From Ahaetulla prasina (Eukaryota; Chordata; Lepidosauria; Squamata; Colubridae): a DNA stretch of 64,000 bases. Numbering within the stretch: position 1 is the first letter of the stretch; each line of letters starts with the position of its first letter. The notes under the pieces are model-generated. The model was given only the letters and a program-made list of their open reading frames with translations, searched no databases and had not been told where the DNA came from. The DNA lies in contig NC_080540.1 in assembly GCF_028640845.1 (NCBI RefSeq), positions 93,632,061 through 93,696,060 on the forward strand, read 5' to 3'. Positions 57,482-64,000 of the stretch are shown here, piece after piece. The position numbers and the translations under genes were made by a program.

Positions 57482-57874
57482 AAAGAATTCCTCAACTTAC
57501 AACAGTTTCTTTAGTGACAGTTCAGAGTTATGAAGACACTGAAAAAAGTGACAAACCATTTTTCACAGTTATGAACTGTCCATCGTCCCTGTGGTTATGT
57601 GATCAAAATTCAGATGCTTGGCAACTGGATCACACTTATGACCATTGCTGTGGCCCAAGGTCATGTGATCCAATTTTGCAACCTTCTGACAAGCAAAGTC
57701 AAAGGGAAAGTTGGATTCACTTAACAACCGGGTTACTTAGTTATCAATTGCAGAGATTCACTTAACAACTAAGGCAAGAAAGGTCGTAAAATGGGAAAAA
57801 ATTCATTTAACAACTGTCTCACTTAACAACAGACATTTTGGACTCAATTGTTGTCATAAGTCAAGGACTACCTG
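57482..57874 (+). mobile_element. Tigger-like short DNA element, unit A
   Basis: Left part ATTCCTCAACTTACAACAGT, interior TTAACAAC words, right end GTCATAAGTCAAGGACTACC then TG followed by TA at 57875-57876. Same family as 4331-4703. The chance 83-residue frame at 57514-57765 is not a gene. Confidence 0.65.
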
Positions 57875-58485
57875 TACATGGAGAAATTACTATGGCCTTT
57901 ATTTGTGAACTAATCAAGGTTATACAAGGTTTAGTCTTGGAATTTTGAAGTGTAATACAAATGATTCATTAAAGATATATGAAAAATGTGAATCCTTCAT
58001 CTAATCCAAAGTGGTACATAATACACAAGATATATGCACAACTCAGTGTCACAAGTTTCCACCTTTTTTTATATAGTTATCTGTTATTTCCCTCTGAGCA
58101 ATGCTTACTTTTTGTCCCTTGTGTAGCCAAGTGTTTACTCAAATTTAATGTATAAAATAAAAAGCTGAAAAAGTTTTTCCAGTTCTTACATGATTTTTAT
58201 ACCCATATTTCACAGGAATGAAATAAAAATATCTTATGAGCATTATGATTCACTGACTAGAGCTCTTGAATGGAATACAAATTCCATCTGTAATAAAAAT
58301 AATAGTATTAATACTTGTAAAAGTACATTTACAGCAAAAGGTTGAGTAAACACCAAAGCACTCTCATATTGTAATGCCTCTCCCATATCTAATAAAAAGT
58401 ACACATCCAAGAAATTTGACCATGCCTATTGTTTGAAGGACTACAAAACAGGGCTTAAGGGAATCAGCTTGAATGGCTTCTTACA

Positions 58486-58619
58486 AGTGGTGGGTTGCCC
58501 CCAGTTCGGTCTGGTTCTTGTGAACCGGTAGTAAAACTGGGGTGAGGCTCTGCCCACCCACCCGAATGTTATCATAGACGATCTGCACATGCGCCGAATG
58601 AGGTTTTCCCTGACATCCA
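58486..58619 (+). mobile_element. hAT-like element fragment, unit B
   Basis: Duplicate of 53972-54105 with a few substitutions. Confidence 0.5.
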
Positions 58620-58741
58620 GATGGCTCTCATTTTGCTGGTGTTTAGAAGAAAGGAAAGTGAAACCCCTTGATTCATTCCATACGTCTGTCAAACTTGCCA
58701 TCTTTTGATTGTATTGAAATTTCTCTGTTTTACCATCAGGA

Positions 58742-59330
58742 TCCATCAGGATGAAGCTTACAGGTATCTGGGCATTTTAAAGTTGAATAACATGGACACA
58801 ATGTGATTAGTAAAGAATACATCCAAAGGATATGAAAACTATTAAAGACAAAATTGAATGGTAGAAACCCCATCAAAGACATTGATGGCTAGTATACATA
58901 TGTCTATAACATACAGCCCTGAAATTATTAACTGGACATAAGTTTGGACCAAAAATATGGACTTACTAATATACAAAAACATGAATATATAAATAAAGTA
59001 ATAAAAACACAAACAGAATGCTGGCAAGGAAAAGCATTACTATACATGGTCAATTTCTAAAAAAGATTGAGGTGAAAGTGGATAAAGATAAAACCTGGCA
59101 ATGGCTTATAACAGAAACATTAAAAAAAAGAAGAAACTTGAGCAAACTAATGCAATTAAGGTTAAAACTTAAAAATCATCAAGCAATCCAAAGAGCACAA
59201 TTAAACAACAACATAACACAGTCACCAAAATGACTCACCATAGCATCTTTTAAAAGTTACCATGTGCCGGTAGTGAAAAATGAGTGGGAACACAGAATTG
59301 AAAAAGTAATGAAAAATATTTAATGCATTT
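58742..59330 (+). pseudogene. R4/Dong-like LINE: RT thumb and linker remnant, unit B
   Basis: Duplicate of 54228-54810. The 71-residue open frame 59018-59233 corresponds to 54504-54716, with a 3-base difference in an AAG run (KKKNL against KKRRNL). Confidence 0.65.
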
Positions 59331-59490
59331 AGAAAAACTGCACATTGTCAAAAAGCCACACTGCTTGGATCAACACAAATACTACGTTCATACCTTACAG
59401 TATACTATTTCTTGGGAAGAACTTGATATGAATGAAAGCCAACAGAAGCTAAAGAACTGGTAGCTGTGATTTCAAGTTGATGTCTGATAT

Positions 59491-59497
59491 TATTATT

Positions 59498-59552
<55 letters not shown>
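59491..59552 (+). repeat. (TAA)n array, unit B
   Basis: Simple TAA run upstream of the single endonuclease block; lacks the TAGTAA core of unit A. Confidence 0.95.
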
Positions 59553-59555
<3 letters not shown>

Positions 59556-59968
59556 TAGAAGAAAATAATGTGGACAAGAAAAAAGTGTGGATTGTTGTCG
59601 ACATTGCCATATCTGGTGACAGCAGAATCGACGAGAAACAACTTGAAAAAGTCACCAAATATCAGGACTTGAAAATTGAATTGCAGAGACTCTGGCATAA
59701 ACCAGTGCAGGTGTTTCCAGTGGTACTCGGCACACTGGGAGCTGTGCTTAAAGACCTAGGCAAGCACTTAAAAATGATTGGCGCTGACAAGACCACCATT
59801 GGTCAGCTGCAGAAGGCCACCTTACTGGGATCTGCTCGCATAATCTGCCAATACATCATGCAGTCTTAAACGCTTGGGAAGTGTTCGACTAGTGATTAGT
59901 GATACGAAATCCAGGATAGTTATCTCATTTGTGTATACTGTCATTTTGTGTAAATAAAATAATAATAA
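59553..59968 (+). mobile_element. R4/Dong-like LINE 3' end, single block of unit B
   Basis: Resembles block 1 (six A, AISGDSRI) with private changes: KMIGADK for KTIGADK, CQYIMQS for CRYIMQS, and a 3-base loss in the 3' UTR. A chance frame (59477-59869) runs from the TAA array (poly-Asn) into the endonuclease part. Confidence 0.75.
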
Positions 59969-60154
59969 CATTTTAAAAAGCTACTTGGTTGATACTAGAA
60001 TGCTAGCAGCAACTCGTATCAACCATTAGCACCGTCAATCATATGTGTGACACCTTTTTAAATGTTCAGTTGACTGAGTTTCATGTTTAATGAATAAACA
60101 AGATAATCATAATGACAATTACAATGACAAACAGTAGTAGTAGTAGTCAGTCTT

Positions 60155-60690
60155 GAAGAACAACTTGAATGTAGCTTGGATTGATTACAAAAAGGCATTT
60201 AACTCTCTGCCACATGATAGAATAGAATAGAATAGAATAGAATTTTATTGGCCAAGTGTGATTGGACACACAAGGAATTTGTCTTGGTGCATATGCTCTC
60301 AGTGGACATAAAAGAAAAGATACGTTCATCAAGGTATTCATCAATGATTGGATAATCAAGTGCCTAGAAATAAGAGGTGTCAGTAGAAACATCAGAAACT
60401 TTGTGCAAAGATCAATAGCACAAGACACAGTTTCTCATCAATAGTCATAGACTGGGAAAGGTTAATATCAGAAGAGGAATCTTTCAAGGAGATTTTGTAT
60501 CACCTTTATTTTTTGTCAATGCACCGATTCCTCTGACAACAATATTGAACAAGTCAGACCTTGGCTTTGATACATACGCCAGGCTAGACCTGGGAGATGT
60601 CACTTTTGGTCACTGACTAAAGAAGCTGGAATGTGACCAACTATATCTTGAAAATTCTTCCCAAACGTGGAATTATTAGCAATCAAATGA
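60155..60690 (+). pseudogene. R4/Dong-like LINE: RT palm fragment, unit B
   Basis: Duplicate of 56555-57090 with a few substitutions (for example VSHQ at 60433 from TCTCATC against TCGCATC). Confidence 0.7.
60219..60345 (-). mobile_element. AATAG-tailed LINE 3' tip inserted in the RT palm, unit B
   Basis: Duplicate of 56619-56745 at the same place, so the insertion predates the tandem duplication. Confidence 0.85.
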
Positions 60691-61081
60691 CAAATTTAAC
60701 ATTGCTTTTATCTCTGATTTCACAGGAACTGGTTCAAACATTCACTAACAAGGATTTTCTTTTTTAAGTAGAAGAAAAGTTCCGTGTTGGCAGCAGAAAT
60801 AAATATATGTTGGAGCTAGGTCTCCAAGCCAGGCAAAGAAGGGGAAGCTGTAGCATTCTAGATGTTGTGAGACCTTTCAAATGTTATTCTCAGAAATCCT
60901 CACCGTAATTTTGGCGGGTCACTACTTACGTATAGAGAAAAACAAACAAATTAAATGAACCAAATCTACAGTGTCCCCTGGCAGTTACATGATCACTGAG
61001 CCAAACAAAATTGTAAATTACAGAAAAGCTTATTAGCTAGTACAAGTTACATTATGCTGCCTGATTTATTCTAAACTGAGG

Positions 61082-61474
61082 AAAGAATTCCTCAACTTAC
61101 AACAGTTTCTTTAGTGACAGTTCAGAGTTATGACGACACTGAAAAAAGTGACAAACCATTTTTCACAGTTATGAACTGTCCATCGTCCCTGTGGTCATGT
61201 GATCAAAATTCAGATGCTTGGCAACTGGATCACACTTATGACCATTGCTGTGGCCCAAGGTCATGTGATCCAATTTTGCAACCTTCTGACAAGCAAAGTC
61301 AAAGGGAAAGTTGGATTCACTTAACAACTGGGTTACTTAGTTATCAATTGCAGAGATTCACTTAACAACTAAGGCAAGAAAGGTCGTAAAATGGGAAAAA
61401 ATTCATTTAACAACTGTCTCACTTAACAACAGACATTTTGGACTCAATTGTTGTCATAAGTCAAGGACTACCTG
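61082..61474 (+). mobile_element. Tigger-like short DNA element, unit B
   Basis: Duplicate of 57482-57874 with scattered substitutions. Confidence 0.65.
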
Positions 61475-62164
61475 TACATGGAGAAATTACTATGGCCTTT
61501 ATTTGTGAACTAATCAAGGTTATACAAGGTTTAGTCTTGGAATTTTGAAGTGTAATACAAATGATCCATTAAAGATATATGGAAAATGTGAATTCTTCAT
61601 CTAATCCAAAGTGGTACATAATACACAAGATATATGCACAACTCAGTGTCACAAGTTTCCACCTTTTTTTATATAGTTATCTGTTATTTCCCTCTGAGCA
61701 ATGCTTACTTTTTGTCCCTTGTGTAGCCAAGTGTTTACTCAAATTTAATGTATAAAATAAAAAGCTGAAAAAGTTTTTCCAGTTCTTACATGATTTTTAT
61801 ACCCATATTTCACAGGAATGAAATAAAAATATCTTATGAGCATTATGATTCACTGACTAGAGCTCTTGAATGGAATACAAATTCCATCTGTAATAAAAAT
61901 AATAGTATTAATACTTGTAAAAGTACATTTACAGCAAAAGGTTGAGTAAACACCAAAGCACTCTCATATTGTAATGCCTCTCCCATATCTAATAAAAAGT
62001 ACACATCCAAGAAATTTGCAGCTTCCCTGGAGCAATTAATTTCCTTTGTATGATTGTATACAATTCCAAGGCTCGTTATTTCATTGCAATTATTTCTTTC
62101 CTATCCTGCTCTCAACTACCTAAAAATATTGCTATCACAGAAATGACATTATTTTTTCCTCTTG

Positions 62165-62285
62165 ATTTATTTATCAAAATTATATGGCTACTCATCTTAC
62201 AAATGTGACTCTGGGTGGCATACAATAAAACTAACAATTAAAACATTCTTTAAGAATATTGAAAACAATTAGACATTAATGGGAA
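62165..62285 (-). mobile_element. Degraded LINE 3' end (CR1/L2-like)
   Basis: Plus-strand TTGATTTATTTATCAAAATT, CTCATCTTACAAATGTGACT and CTGGGTGGCATACAATAAAA, like 9918-10080. Confidence 0.5.
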
Positions 62286-63005
<720 letters not shown>

Positions 63006-63702
63006 GAATATAGAAGTTCTATGAAATCTCTCAAAACCAATAAATAAATGATTAAAACAGTGCTTATATTTTTCAGCCATCTCTTACAAATGGGTTTACA
63101 TAATATTATTAAACTACTCCTTTCTTCTTTAAAAACAAAAGCAGAATAAAACAAGAAAACCTGTGAGTCATTAACTGAACATGGGGAAGAAAGCTAATTG
63201 GAAAAAGGCATTTCCAAGTTATATTAAATTCTGAAAGATTATATATATTTATGAATGATACACAGCTCAAACTTTTTTTTGAAAAAGACATGTTTTTTTC
63301 TTGATTGTTATTTATATGCAAATCATATTTTCCTCGTTTCATTGCTCCAAAGATAAGCATATGGAGTTAGTTGTTTCTCTAACCATCACAAATATGATTA
63401 AGGAAATTTCCTCAGATATATTTGGGCCATTTGAAAGAATGTATAAGGCAGTTCCTGAAACACTGACTTTAGATGAAATCTAAATTTAGAACAGATTAAT
63501 GGGTCTTAAATAGTCATGGTAGGTTCCATTTTAAAACATTTATAAATCTTCTCTAAGTATGAATTTTATCTACTATACAAAATTTCTTACTTACATGCAG
63601 TGGCTTTAGATAAAAAAAAATCTCATATAAAAGAAAACTAAGAAAGTTATTGTAATAAGCTTCCCTTCCACAAGATGATCATTATTAAAGTATATATAAG
63701 TA
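63006..63702. other. AT-rich unique sequence
   Basis: Nothing recognised. Confidence 0.5.
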
Positions 63703-63875
63703 AGGTAAAGGTAAAGGTACCCCTCGTACATACATGCTAGTCATTGCCAACTGTAGGGGGCAGTGCTTATCTCCGTTTCAAAGCCGAAGAGCCAGCGCTG
63801 TCCGAAGATGACTCTGTGGTCATGTGGCTGGCATGACTCAACACCAAAGGCGCACGGAACACTGTTACTTTCCCA
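63703..63875 (-). mobile_element. Sauria SINE, 3' half only
   Basis: Plus-strand AAGGTAAAGGTAAAGGTACC (terminal repeats), CTCCGTTTCAAAGCCGAAGA, GCCAGCGCTGTCCGAAGATG and GGCGCACGGAACACTGTTAC. The tRNA-like head is missing, so there are no A or B boxes. Confidence 0.92.
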
Positions 63876-63897
63876 CCTTCGGTCTGACCTATGCTGA

Positions 63898-64000
63898 CCT
63901 ATAAAAAATTATCTGCTACAACGTCCTACCTGTCAATGACTACTACAGCTTCAACCGCAATAATACATGAGCACAAAATAGATACAAACTCAAGGTAAAC
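63898..64000 (+). mobile_element. CR1/L2-group LINE fragment running off the window
   Basis: Reads IICYNVLPVNDYYSFNRNNT, then a stop and AQNRYKLKVN, matching IIYYNVLCVKDYFSFNYNNT and AHNRFKLNVN of the LINE at 25749-27506. It continues past base 64000. Confidence 0.8.

Larger units (their letters stand above)
53901..58414 (+). repeat. Recent direct tandem duplication, unit A (4514 bp)
   Basis: Starts TTTGACCATGCCTATTGTTT. Unit B starts with the same word at 58415, and unit B ends at 62014 just before TTTGCAGC, so TTTG is the junction microhomology. Contents: hAT-like piece, R4/Dong-like thumb region, (TAA)n, three endonuclease blocks, an RT palm fragment with an inserted AATAG-tailed LINE end, a Tigger-like element, and unrecognised sequence at 57091-57481 and 57877-58414. 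Identity to unit B is about 99 percent by eye outside the copy-number difference. Confidence 0.96.
58415..62014 (+). repeat. Recent direct tandem duplication, unit B (3600 bp)
   Basis: Same order as unit A but 914 bp shorter: it has one 417-bp endonuclease block instead of three and a shorter TAA array. Scattered single-base differences include losses of CpG (CGAACG in A, CGAATG in B near 58565). Unrecognised sequence is at 60691-61081 and 61477-62014. Confidence 0.96.

Noticed and set aside
57514..57765. 83-residue frame repeated in both duplication units
   Set aside because: Lies inside a Tigger-like miniature element; its conservation between units only reflects the recent duplication.
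59477..59869. 130-residue frame joining poly-Asn to the endonuclease part in unit B
   Set aside because: The poly-Asn part is microsatellite; only the portion after about 59570 has LINE similarity. No sign that the fusion is expressed.
53901..62014. CRISPR-like or satellite array
   Set aside because: The repeats are two large direct copies and a LINE-end trimer, not short repeats with unique spacers.

Overview
The window reads as non-coding, repeat-dense vertebrate nuclear DNA, most likely from a snake or another squamate reptile. The diagnostic signals are several Sauria-type SINEs (a tRNA-like head with A and B boxes, a Bov-B-like tail and terminal CCTTTA repeats), CR1 and L3-clade LINE copies, a LINE family whose 3' tail has grown into AATAG microsatellites (a pattern described from snake genomes), an R4/Dong-like LINE with a restriction-like endonuclease, and many short hAT-type elements. 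I found no exon of a host gene, no rRNA or tRNA gene, no bacterial-type operon and no CRISPR array. Nearly every open reading frame that resembles a protein is a retrotransposon fragment.

Layout. 1-3170: an L3-clade LINE running from endonuclease to 3' end, with many frame breaks. 3600-4703: a CR1 3' end and a Tigger-like element. 6579-9672: a 1.55-kb direct tandem duplication carrying a compact LTR element with a gag-like reading frame, with breakpoints inside a Sauria SINE. 10877-12832: a second L3 copy, better preserved, with an intact YADD motif. 14.8-22.5 kb: SINEs, hAT miniature elements with 8-bp target duplications, and an old LINE relic. 23384-24403: a third L3 copy on the minus strand. 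25706-27506: an older LINE interrupted by an L3 3' end and by a CR1 3' end. 28268-29372: a CR1 copy split by a 652-bp hAT element. 32268-33450: an AATAG-tailed LINE end, then a LINE-derived retrocopy with a poly(A) tract and a 15-18 bp target duplication. 34880-41437: a very degraded L3-like LINE, more hAT elements and a SINE. 44193-45230: an AATAG-tailed LINE end with a compound pentanucleotide array. 47232-49960: a long L3 copy on the minus strand, next to two CR1 ends. 53901-62014: a recent direct tandem duplication (units of 4.5 and 3.6 kb) holding R4/Dong-like LINE pieces. In the first unit the endonuclease/3'-end block is present three times; in the second it is present once. 62.0-64.0 kb: microsatellite, CR1 end, SINE end and a LINE fragment running off the window.

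The elements do not form a pathway. The window records layered insertions plus two local tandem duplications. Autonomous families (L3, CR1, the AATAG-tailed LINE, the R4/Dong-like LINE) left mostly 5'-truncated copies, and the SINEs and hAT miniature elements depend on enzymes encoded elsewhere. The most unusual parts are the trimer of R4/Dong-like 3' ends, the two duplications whose breakpoints can be read to a few bases, the compact LTR element, and the retrocopy flanked by a clean target duplication. Family names come from remembered protein and repeat signatures, not from a database search.
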